Numbered from the stretch's first letter, positions 1 to 5,651 are shown. The stretch: DNA of 5,651 nt from Verrucomicrobia bacterium UBA3063 (GCA_002366885.1 DFCD01000041.1:4667-10317), one strand, 5' to 3'. The notes: generated from the sequence alone by a model not told the origin. Made by a program: numbers and translations.

Positions 1-368
1 AAGCTGATTCTCATCGTCTCTTTGCGAAGATCCGCCGGGGGCTTTTGTATGCCCGGGACGGCCGGCGCCTGGGGCGCGGCACCGGGCACAGCCGGAGGCG
101 GAGTGGCGGAAGGAGTGGGGAGTACCGGAACGGCGGGAGAAGGAAGAGTCGGGGCGCCCGGCGGCTTGGGAGGAGGAGCCAAACGCATGGTCTCTTTTTT
201 CATTCCCGGAGGGGCGGCCAGAGGAGGAACAGGGACCGGAGAGGGAATTCCCGCAGGCTTGGGCACGCCGGGAACGGGGATGGAGGGCTTGGCAATGGGC
301 GCCGCGGAAGGAGGAACAGGTATTCCCGGGGGCCTCGGAGGCGGGGGCGGTGGCGTGGGCAAAGACAT
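1..368 (-). CDS. Proline-rich low-complexity protein with repeated KETMR motifs, partial (3' end beyond the window)
   Basis: The frame opens at the ATG at 368 and stays open through base 1, giving 122 codons and no stop. An in-frame TGA lies about 40 bases upstream with no other ATG between, so the start is well defined. About 45 of 122 residues are proline, mixed with Ala, Val, Gly and Ile in PxP-type runs. Charge is almost confined to two near-identical blocks: KKETMRL at residues 57-63 and RKETMRI at residues 115-121. Their codons differ at several synonymous positions, so the protein motif, not recent DNA duplication, is conserved. No Shine-Dalgarno sequence is visible. From memory, Verrucomicrobial proteins with KKETVRI-like repeats in proline-rich stretches look similar and may end in a membrane helix; the missing C-terminus cannot be checked here. 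Function is unknown. A second minus-strand frame (415 to 200) is also proline-rich but lacks the repeat. Confidence 0.75.
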   Translation of the reverse strand, partial: MSLPTPPPPPPRPPGIPVPPSAAPIAKPSIPVPGVPKPAGIPSPVPVPPLAAPPGMKKETMRLAPPPKPPGAPTLPSPAVPVLPTPSATPPPAVPGAAPQAPAVPGIQKPPADLRKETMRIS

Positions 369-374
369 TCGAGA

Positions 375-403
375 AATAAATGAGAGAAAAGGCCTGGGGT
401 CAA
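375..403 (-). promoter_or_regulatory. Candidate sigma70-type promoter for the proline-rich gene
   Basis: Reading the minus strand, TTGACC (403-398; 5 of 6 to the -35 consensus) is followed after exactly 17 bases by TTTATT (380-375; 4 of 6 to the -10 consensus). Only six bases separate the -10 from the ATG at 368, so transcription would begin at or next to the start codon and give a leaderless mRNA. This fits the lack of a ribosome binding site. It lies in the 56-base gap after the PHP-GT4 stop codon, so the gene could also be read through from the operon. The -10 is weak, and the match could be chance. Confidence 0.35.
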
Positions 404-424
404 ATCATTTGCCACTAAAGTTAT

Positions 425-2815
425 TCACAGGATTCCATCATTCCAAAACTTCTCGAAAGCTTCTCCCCATTCCCTTCCCCGGATCGTCCGGTTCCTGCGC
501 TCCTCGCGGGAACGGAAATCCGTGGGTTGTGCAAATTGCTCCTGAATGGCGGCAACCCATGCGGCGGCGTCTCTCGGAACAACGCAACCGTCCCCGCGAT
601 CCCGCAGCAACTCCCGGGGCCCGCCTTGCTCCGAAACGAGAACCGGCAGGCCAGAGGCCAGAGCCTCGAGGACCACATTCCCGTAGGTGTCCGTGGTGCT
701 GGGAAAGACAAAAAGGTCGGCGGAGGCGTAAGCTTTGGAAAGTTCGGCGCCGTGCAGGGGTCCCGTAAAGATTCCCTGGGGAACCCTCTTCTTCAGCTCG
801 GGCAAATAAGGGCCATCTCCCGTGAAAGCAAAGGTCACCCCTTGTTCGGCCCTCATCCGGTTGGCAACCTCCGCCAAAAACTCCAGCTCCTTCTCCTTGG
901 AAATTCGGCCCACATAAAGCACCACCCGGCCCCTTGCCCCGCGCCTTTTCCAAAAGTCCTCTTCCCGGTGATGAATCGAGAATATCTCGGTCTCCAGCCC
1001 GCGGGGCAGAATGGCCAACCGGTCTCGAGGCAGGCCGTTTTCCGCCCAGCGCTCCAGATAGTGAGCGGAATTGACATAGACCCGGTCAACCTGACTGTGA
1101 AACCAGTGCATGAAATTCCAGGCGATCCCCTCCATCATCGGGTCATCTCCGCTCAGAAATCGCGCATACTGGGGAAAGTCCGTGTGATAGATGGCGCTGA
1201 CCCGCAAACCCAGCAGTTTGGCGGCCAATAATCCGGTGAGCCCCATTGGTCCCGGGGTGCTCAGGATCAGCTCCGTATAGCCGCGGCGGGCCACATGATC
1301 GATCACCTCCAGAATTGGGGGGAAACTCAGCTTCTGGAGCTCGTATTCGGGGATGGTGAACACGCCAACCGGGGAAAAGTTGACCACCCCCTCCTCTGGC
1401 TTCAGGTCCGGGCGGCTCGTCAGGATGGTCAAATCGGCTCCTTGGCTTCTCCCGGCCGCGGCCATCGTGCGGATGGTTCGGGCTACCCCGTTGACGTCCT
1501 CAAGGGTGTCAGTGAACCAACCCTTGCTTCTGTTCTGCAGTTCCGCGGGCCGGAACCCCGTCATGCGTTGAGCCACATTGCCCCAAAGGTCCCGGTTCAC
1601 GCGCAGGGTGTGAAAGGAATAAAGATAAGGAGCGGTGGCCAAGCCAAGTGGAAGCACCCCTGCCAAAGGTTCCAGTCCCGCCACCAAATCCCCCCGGCCG
1701 GCCCGCTCGATGAAACGGGTTACGATCCGGAACCCAAGATCATTGATGACCTTGGAGGCCAGACGAAAACTCCGCCGTTCGGGCGTCTTCTCTTCATCCA
1801 GAACCCTCTGGAGGGTTTTTTTGGTTTCAGGATTACCCAGATAGTGGGCCAGCTCCTTGCTCAACCCCCCCTCCGGAGCTTTCCAAAATTCGAGGATTTT
1901 CCCGCTCGTCACCATGTCGACCGCGGCCCTGGCCTTTTCCAGAAACCCCATCTGCACCGGGTTTTCGCCCGCAAGGAAACGGTTGATAATGCGCAGGAGC
2001 AGTTCCGATCCGCGGGGAGCCCGGGAATCCACCCGCTCCCGAAGAAACTCGAAGAGGATGTGGAAGAGGCCGTTGACAAACCGGGCTGGGTCGCCATCCG
2101 GACCATGCGGGATTCCATGACCCTCCATGATGCCTCGCAGGAAGGCCTGCGGGTCCTTCGCCCCGGACACCTCGGTCCAGACCTGGCCGGCATAGAGACC
2201 ACAATGATCGTTGGAGCCGCCGACCCTCCCCTTTTTCCAGGGCTCCTTTCCGGGCGGCTCCAGATGATGGCGTTCGGCCATTTGCCGCATCTTTTCGGGT
2301 GTCAGAGCGTCCAGGCAGAGCCGGACGACTTTGTGGGCAATACCCGACCTGAGGCCGTTGATCGTTTCAAAAACGGGAAAGAGCAGGAGAAGTTTTTCGA
2401 AATGATCCGGGGTCATCCGGCCGTCGACACTGATCAGGGGATGAGCGACGGCATGGGCGATTTCCTCCCGGCGAAGAAAAGCCGCCAGATCAAAAAGGCT
2501 GGGACGAAGCCTTTCGATTTCCCCGAATTGCCTCTCGTCCGGATTCCATGCGAGCAGGTGAACCTTGCATCGGTCCTCCGGAAAATAGCTGGTGATTTCC
2601 ACACCCGGGAAAAACCCCTCCCGGCCCCGCAACTCCCGTAGGGCTCCGAGGGAATTATGATCCGTTAGGGTGATGAAATCGTGCCCCTGGCGGCGCAGCT
2701 GGTCGTAGAGTTGTTCTGGTCGGGAAAGGCTGTCCGGGACCCCGGCCTTGCGAAGGACCCACTCCGAAGGCCGGTCGGAATGCCGGGAATGAAGATGAAG
2801 GTCACACCTGGACAT
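425..2815 (-). CDS. PHP-domain phosphoesterase fused to a GT4-family glycosyltransferase
   Basis: The predicted protein has 796 aa. Residues 1 to about 240 look like a PHP metal-dependent phosphoesterase: H7xH9, S13-D14, TDHN at 51-54, E73 in GVEI, H86, H125 in AHP, and SNDH at 201-204. Residues about 440-790 look like a GT-B glycosyltransferase of family GT4: VNGVARTI near 441, YVGRISKEK at 634-642 (R637 and K642 are the usual donor-phosphate contacts), GDGP at 666-669, and DTYGNVVLE at 709-717 (an EX7E motif with Asp first, common in MgtA-like enzymes). About 200 mostly helical residues between the domains have no family I recognise; 386-404 is hydrophobic. The ATG at 2815 is preferred because the PHP motif starts at once. 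A TTG at 2890 with an SD-like GGAAG would add 25 unconserved residues. The gene overlaps the upstream stop by 14 bases and lacks a clear SD, which suggests coupled translation. The sugar and acceptor are unknown; a phosphorylated acceptor or product is an inference from the fusion. Confidence 0.9.
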   Translation of the reverse strand: MSRCDLHLHSRHSDRPSEWVLRKAGVPDSLSRPEQLYDQLRRQGHDFITLTDHNSLGALRELRGREGFFPGVEITSYFPEDRCKVHLLAWNPDERQFGEIERLRPSLFDLAAFLRREEIAHAVAHPLISVDGRMTPDHFEKLLLLFPVFETINGLRSGIAHKVVRLCLDALTPEKMRQMAERHHLEPPGKEPWKKGRVGGSNDHCGLYAGQVWTEVSGAKDPQAFLRGIMEGHGIPHGPDGDPARFVNGLFHILFEFLRERVDSRAPRGSELLLRIINRFLAGENPVQMGFLEKARAAVDMVTSGKILEFWKAPEGGLSKELAHYLGNPETKKTLQRVLDEEKTPERRSFRLASKVINDLGFRIVTRFIERAGRGDLVAGLEPLAGVLPLGLATAPYLYSFHTLRVNRDLWGNVAQRMTGFRPAELQNRSKGWFTDTLEDVNGVARTIRTMAAAGRSQGADLTILTSRPDLKPEEGVVNFSPVGVFTIPEYELQKLSFPPILEVIDHVARRGYTELILSTPGPMGLTGLLAAKLLGLRVSAIYHTDFPQYARFLSGDDPMMEGIAWNFMHWFHSQVDRVYVNSAHYLERWAENGLPRDRLAILPRGLETEIFSIHHREEDFWKRRGARGRVVLYVGRISKEKELEFLAEVANRMRAEQGVTFAFTGDGPYLPELKKRVPQGIFTGPLHGAELSKAYASADLFVFPSTTDTYGNVVLEALASGLPVLVSEQGGPRELLRDRGDGCVVPRDAAAWVAAIQEQFAQPTDFRSREERRNRTIRGREWGEAFEKFWNDGIL

Positions 2816-4256
2816 GTTCGGCGTATGAGACTGACCGATATCCCCGCGCCGACAACTCTTTGAGAAGGGTGCCCACTTGCCGGCGAACAAAGGGGACTTC
2901 CAGATCCATCGGATGAAGACTTAAGCGCACCAAGGGCTTTCGGGAGCACAGGGCTTTCCAGGCAGGATGCCATCCCCGGGCCAATGTCCGCCTCCATAAG
3001 GACCGGAGGCTGTAGGTCCCCGCCCAGGCCCGGTCACGACGCCCTTCCGCAAGATGAACCACCTCTGTCAGATGACAGGTGTAGGCGAACCCTTTTTGAC
3101 GCAGGATCCTTTCAGTGGAAGGGCCGTGGAGCCATCCGGGAGCCACAAACCCCCTAGCCTCCCAGCGGTGGCGCCCCCAGATGGCTAGGGCCCGTCCGAT
3201 ACGTGACTCTGCTTCCGCCGGATCGAGACGGAAGAATTCCGCCTCGCGGTCCGTGTAAATCTTTGTCCAGAAGAACGACTCGTCCGGCAGACCGGAGCGG
3301 TCGTGAAAATATCCATGGATGGCCAGATCGTGTCCCTCCCGCTCCCAGCGCGACAACTGCTCGAGGCTTTCGCCGCAGCTTTCGATTCCCCGCCCGTGAT
3401 GATACTCCGGGATCACAAGGATGGAGGCTCTCCCCGGGCAGGCTTGCAGGCAGAAGTCCAATTGGCCGGCGATCTGTAACCGGCTTCCGGGGTGGAAATC
3501 GTGCAACGAAAGCAGGAGCTTCCTGTCGATTCGCCCGTGTTTTCGTCCGCCCTTCCGATGCAAATCTTTTCCATACAACAATGGGGATTCTGCAAGATCC
3601 TTTACCACGGTGCACAAATGAACCTCCTCTTGGGAATAGGGCCGGAATTTGGTCACTTTTTTGCGGTCGGTGACGCGGAACCCATACCTTGCGAACATCC
3701 GTTCTCCGCGCCGCCCCCCGCGGGTAACCATTTGCCCATAAACGCATCGGATTCCGCGGCGCCCCGCCGATTGCAGAAAAGCGTCAATCAAGGACCGTGT
3801 TGCGGCAACGCTCCTCGCGCGGGGGAGGAGGTTGATATGGAAATGGGCCGCATCCCGAGGGGCGGTTGGGGTTTCCCTCCGTCCACGAAACAACAACCAG
3901 AGAAGGTAACGCCGCGTGGCCGGTCGATATCCTCCCAGCCATCCCCGAAACGTTTGGACCAACCAGCCGGGGAATTTTTTCAGAAGGTGGCGGCGGCGGC
4001 GATTTGCATCGGAGGATGCGGTCAGATATCCCACGACCTCCCCGTTTGCGTCCTCGAGAATATGACAGTTTTCCGGTTCGGCATCGGTGTAGGGTGAGGT
4101 CAAAAAGTCCGCAAACAGCTCCCGATCTTCAAAGACAGGGTCAATCGGTGCGCCCAGAAATCCTGTATCCGCGCAGATTCGTCGGACCATGGGACGATCC
4201 TCGGCGCGGTACGGACGGACAACAAATTCTCCTGGTTCGTCACCTGGATCGCCCAT
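2802..4256 (-). CDS. GNAT-like acetyltransferase domain fused to a DUF2334/NodB-like deacetylase
   Basis: The predicted protein has 484 aa. Residues about 11-220 resemble a GNAT fold: FVVRPYRAED at 11-20, VVGYLTAS at 74-81, HINLLPRAR at 140-148, and a C-terminal RYGF turn near 190. The acetyl-CoA loop is degenerate: R148-x-x-A-x-T where Q/R-x-x-G-x-G/A is expected. Residues about 247-480 match a polysaccharide-deacetylase-like (DUF2334) domain with its signatures intact: SLHDFHP (H252, D253), IHGYFH (H314, H318), FVAPGW at 370-375, and SLHPMD (H448). Such enzymes use a metal ion to remove N- or O-acetyl groups from sugars. No signal peptide or membrane helix is evident, so it is probably cytosolic. 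The start at 4256 is chosen because GGAGG lies just upstream and the overlap with the preceding stop is then 17 bases. The ATG at 4310 would add 18 residues without an SD. The two domains would have opposite chemistries if both are active. Confidence 0.85.
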   Translation of the reverse strand: MGDPGDEPGEFVVRPYRAEDRPMVRRICADTGFLGAPIDPVFEDRELFADFLTSPYTDAEPENCHILEDANGEVVGYLTASSDANRRRRHLLKKFPGWLVQTFRGWLGGYRPATRRYLLWLLFRGRRETPTAPRDAAHFHINLLPRARSVAATRSLIDAFLQSAGRRGIRCVYGQMVTRGGRRGERMFARYGFRVTDRKKVTKFRPYSQEEVHLCTVVKDLAESPLLYGKDLHRKGGRKHGRIDRKLLLSLHDFHPGSRLQIAGQLDFCLQACPGRASILVIPEYHHGRGIESCGESLEQLSRWEREGHDLAIHGYFHDRSGLPDESFFWTKIYTDREAEFFRLDPAEAESRIGRALAIWGRHRWEARGFVAPGWLHGPSTERILRQKGFAYTCHLTEVVHLAEGRRDRAWAGTYSLRSLWRRTLARGWHPAWKALCSRKPLVRLSLHPMDLEVPFVRRQVGTLLKELSARGYRSVSYAEHVQV

Positions 4257-5394
4257 AAACCTCCATCTGCCGCGAGAATGTCCGCTCCCAGCTGAATCGT
4301 TCCTGGACATAAAGCGAGGTCTTGACCCTGTCCTCCTCGCTCAAGAGACGAGCCCTGCGCATCACCGCCCGGGCGAGGCCCAACGAGCTCCACTCCGGAG
4401 ACCAGTCGGAGAGATTTTCCGCCTGCTCATCCATCGCCCCTCCCCGAAAACCCACCACGGGACACCCGCAAGCCTGGGCTTCCAGCAAAACCAGGCCGAA
4501 GGTCTCCCATCGACCCGGATGAATGAGCAGGTCGGCCGCCCGATACCAATCCGCCAGGTCCTCGGGTTTTTTGAGGAAAGGAATCCGCCGGATATGGGGG
4601 TGATGCCGGAGGAACGCCTCCACCGTCCCAGTCATCTGACCATCCCCCACCATGACCCCGCACCATGGTTCTTTTTTTGCCTCACCGATCTTCATCCAGG
4701 CGCGCAAAAGCAAGGCCGTATCCTTGTCGGGGGAAAAGCGCCCCACATACAGAAAAACCGGCTTACCAACCGGTAGCCCGAGCCTTTTCCGAATTTCCCC
4801 GCGTTCCCCTTTGTGGCCCGGATGGAACACCGAGGTATCCACTCCGAGAGGAAGATGGATGAGCCCCCGGCATCCCCACCCATCAAGAACACGCATGAGA
4901 TGCCGGCTGGCGACAAAGATGCCCCGGCTGTTTAGCGCCATGTTACGAAGGTAGTCCCCTGCAACTTTTTCCACCCAACCGCGGGCCCAACCCCCCGCAA
5001 ACTTGAGGACCGTGCGTAGAAGCGCGTCGGGAAAGTGGGAGTGGTAAAACATAAAAAAATTAGAGCCCCGGCGGTTGGCCCAGTTCCGTGCGATCATCGC
5101 CGCATGATAGGGGTCGCCGGCTTCCACCACTTCCGGATGCTCGTTGTGCAGAATTCGCAAAAGGGAGGGCAAATCGAGCATCCAGCGGTATCGCGAGGTC
5201 CGGTTGACCAAGGGACCCGCCACCGTCCATAGCCGGGTCCTCCCCCCCTCGACCTGCTCGGTTTTTGCCCCGGGAACAATCATCAGGTGCTCGTGCGGGG
5301 TATGATCCCGGATAAATCTTCGCTTCGCCTCCAGGTAGGAGCGGACTCCGCCCCCGCGGGAAGAGTAAATCTGGGTGAGGTCACAGACTTTCAT
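4240..5394 (-). CDS. GT4-family glycosyltransferase, first gene of the operon
   Basis: The 384-aa protein has normal length for a single-domain GT4 (GT-B fold, retaining) glycosyltransferase. The N-terminal acceptor half carries the glycine loop RGGGVRSY at 13-20 and FYHSHFP at 116-122. The C-terminal nucleotide-sugar half has GVDTSVFHP at 184-192, LYVGRFSPDKD at 215-225 (R219 and K224 are the usual donor-phosphate contacts), VGDG at 249-252, and a complete EX7E motif from E297 to E305 followed by GCPVVGFRGGAMDE. No signal peptide is seen, so it probably works at the cytosolic face of the membrane. It transfers a sugar from an NDP-sugar, but neither donor nor acceptor can be read from the sequence. 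The ATG at 5394 fits the family N-terminus (MKVCDLTQ) although no clear SD precedes it. It is divergent from the deacetylase at 5412, and its stop overlaps the next gene. Confidence 0.93.
   Translation of the reverse strand: MKVCDLTQIYSSRGGGVRSYLEAKRRFIRDHTPHEHLMIVPGAKTEQVEGGRTRLWTVAGPLVNRTSRYRWMLDLPSLLRILHNEHPEVVEAGDPYHAAMIARNWANRRGSNFFMFYHSHFPDALLRTVLKFAGGWARGWVEKVAGDYLRNMALNSRGIFVASRHLMRVLDGWGCRGLIHLPLGVDTSVFHPGHKGERGEIRKRLGLPVGKPVFLYVGRFSPDKDTALLLRAWMKIGEAKKEPWCGVMVGDGQMTGTVEAFLRHHPHIRRIPFLKKPEDLADWYRAADLLIHPGRWETFGLVLLEAQACGCPVVGFRGGAMDEQAENLSDWSPEWSSLGLARAVMRRARLLSEEDRVKTSLYVQERFSWERTFSRQMEVYGRSR
4259..4264 (-). promoter_or_regulatory. Ribosome binding site deciding the start of the GNAT-deacetylase gene
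   Basis: The minus strand reads GGAGGT at 4264-4259, with the GGAGG core ending three bases before the ATG at 4256. The spacing is short, but this is the clearest SD in the window. It lies inside the last codons of the upstream glycosyltransferase, so ribosomes finishing that gene (stop at 4242-4240) could restart here. The alternative ATG at 4310 has no comparable sequence. Confidence 0.55.
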
Positions 5395-5445
5395 GGATTG
5401 GGGACTTGAGAATGCCCGTGACCCTGCTAAAGAGGAAGTCTGTGA
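5381..5445. repeat. Perfect 10-base inverted repeat spanning the divergent gene starts
   Basis: TCACAGACTT at 5381-5390 and its exact reverse complement AAGTCTGTGA at 5436-5445 flank a 45-base interval centred at 5413, almost on the deacetylase ATG. One arm lies in codons 2-5 of the glycosyltransferase; the other lies in codons 9-12 of the deacetylase and covers its alternative GTG start. It could be a widely spaced operator pair, or the same short element near the 5' end of both mRNAs. The arms are not arranged as a CRP site (TGTGA-N6-TCACA). Chance is not excluded. Confidence 0.4.
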
Positions 5446-5651
5446 GGCGGAATGATTTTCTCCGGATGCTCGCCATGGCCGGAGCCGGTCTGGCCGTTCC
5501 AGGGCGGGCCCAAAACGGCTCGGTCGGGGAGGCCGGCGAAGTGGAGATCAACCCCGCGTTCATCAATTCCGGGCCCGGCTTCGGCAACAAGCTGGCACTG
5601 ACTTTTGACGACGGCCCGACACCCGGCATCACGGAAAGGGTGCTGGCCGAG
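5412..5651 (+). CDS. Exported NodB-type polysaccharide deacetylase, partial (3' end beyond the window)
   Basis: From the ATG at 5412 the frame is open for 80 codons to the right edge. Residues 61-69 read LALTFDDGP, the first motif of NodB/CE4 polysaccharide deacetylases, where D66 would be the catalytic base and D67 a metal ligand. The H-x-x-x-H and later motifs would lie beyond the window. The N-terminus is a probable export signal of Tat style: arginines at 12-13, then NDFLR, a weak hydrophobic stretch (MLAMAGAGLAVP, 19-30) and a likely cleavage after GRA at 31-33. The GTG at 5442 is an alternative start with a better SD (GAGG at 5432-5435, six bases upstream) and would begin the protein at the arginine pair. 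At 5412 only a weak GGGGA precedes. The gene is divergent from the glycosyltransferase operon, and its product would remove acetyl groups from an extracytoplasmic polysaccharide or peptidoglycan. Confidence 0.85.
   Translation, partial: MPVTLLKRKSVRRNDFLRMLAMAGAGLAVPGRAQNGSVGEAGEVEINPAFINSGPGFGNKLALTFDDGPTPGITERVLAE

Noticed and set aside
401..411. Small palindrome CAAATCATTTG in the gap before the proline-rich gene
   Set aside because: It is only 5 bp per arm with a one-base centre, cannot fold as a terminator and is expected by chance; it merely overlaps the candidate -35.
200..415. A 71-codon minus-strand frame starting with GTG, also proline- and leucine-rich
   Set aside because: It is a shifted reading of the same low-complexity DNA, stops at 200 and lacks the KETMR repeats, which occur only in the frame from 368.
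22..768. A 248-codon glycine-rich plus-strand frame
   Set aside because: It is the complement of the proline codons of the minus-strand gene and then runs into the antisense of the PHP-GT4 C-terminus; it has no SD or family signature.
1802..1825. Seven adenines followed by a stem-loop in the PHP-GT4 mRNA, resembling a programmed frameshift site
   Set aside because: The zero-frame phasing (ACC AAA AAA ACC) does not give the X-XXY-YYZ arrangement, and the zero frame continues into an intact GT4 domain.
1295..2641. A 448-codon open frame on the plus strand, antisense to the PHP-GT4 gene
   Set aside because: No recognisable domain. It lies wholly opposite a gene with clear PHP and GT4 motifs; long open antisense frames are common in GC-rich genes.
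3492..4776. Two plus-strand frames of about 200 codons each opposite the GNAT-deacetylase and GT4 genes
   Set aside because: Arginine- and proline-rich shadows without domains, overlapping strongly supported genes on the other strand.
5381..5445. CRP-type operator suggested by TCACA and TGTGA
   Set aside because: CRP sites read TGTGA-N6-TCACA; here the order is reversed and the arms are 45 bases apart.

Overview
The window is densely coding and GC-rich. It holds three complete genes on the minus strand, one gene cut by the left edge (minus strand) and one cut by the right edge (plus strand). The theme is envelope or small-molecule glycoconjugate chemistry: two GT4-type glycosyltransferases, a PHP-type phosphoesterase domain, a GNAT domain and two NodB-like carbohydrate deacetylases. 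The organism cannot be fixed from the sequence. A proline-rich protein with repeated KETMR motifs and a PHP domain fused to a GT4 domain both remind me of Verrucomicrobia/PVC bacteria. That is recollection of family style, not a search result.

Layout, in transcription order on the minus strand from the right: a 384-aa GT4 glycosyltransferase (5394 to 4240); a 484-aa GNAT plus DUF2334-like deacetylase fusion (4256 to 2802); and a 796-aa PHP plus GT4 fusion (2815 to 425). Successive genes overlap by 17 and 14 bases, so these three very probably form one translationally coupled operon. After a 56-base gap comes a proline-rich protein (368 to beyond base 1). It seems to have its own promoter, placed so close to the ATG that the mRNA could be leaderless. 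To the right, a divergent plus-strand gene (from 5412 or 5442) encodes an exported polysaccharide deacetylase with a Tat-like signal peptide; only its first 80 codons are present.

The gap between the divergent genes is only 17 bases (47 with the alternative GTG start). It is framed by a perfect 10-base inverted repeat with one arm inside the 5' end of each gene, a candidate shared control element.

How the genes may work together (inference): the GT4 enzymes build a glycoside, the PHP domain could remove a phosphate from the acceptor or product, and the deacetylase and GNAT domains could edit amide acetyl groups. This set of reactions (GT4, phosphatase, deacetylase, GNAT) resembles the logic of mycothiol biosynthesis, but with different protein families, and no cysteine ligase is visible. 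An exopolysaccharide or glycolipid role is at least as likely. No RNA gene, CRISPR array, insertion sequence or convincing intrinsic terminator for the operon is visible. Apart from gaps of 56 and 17 bases the window is all coding.
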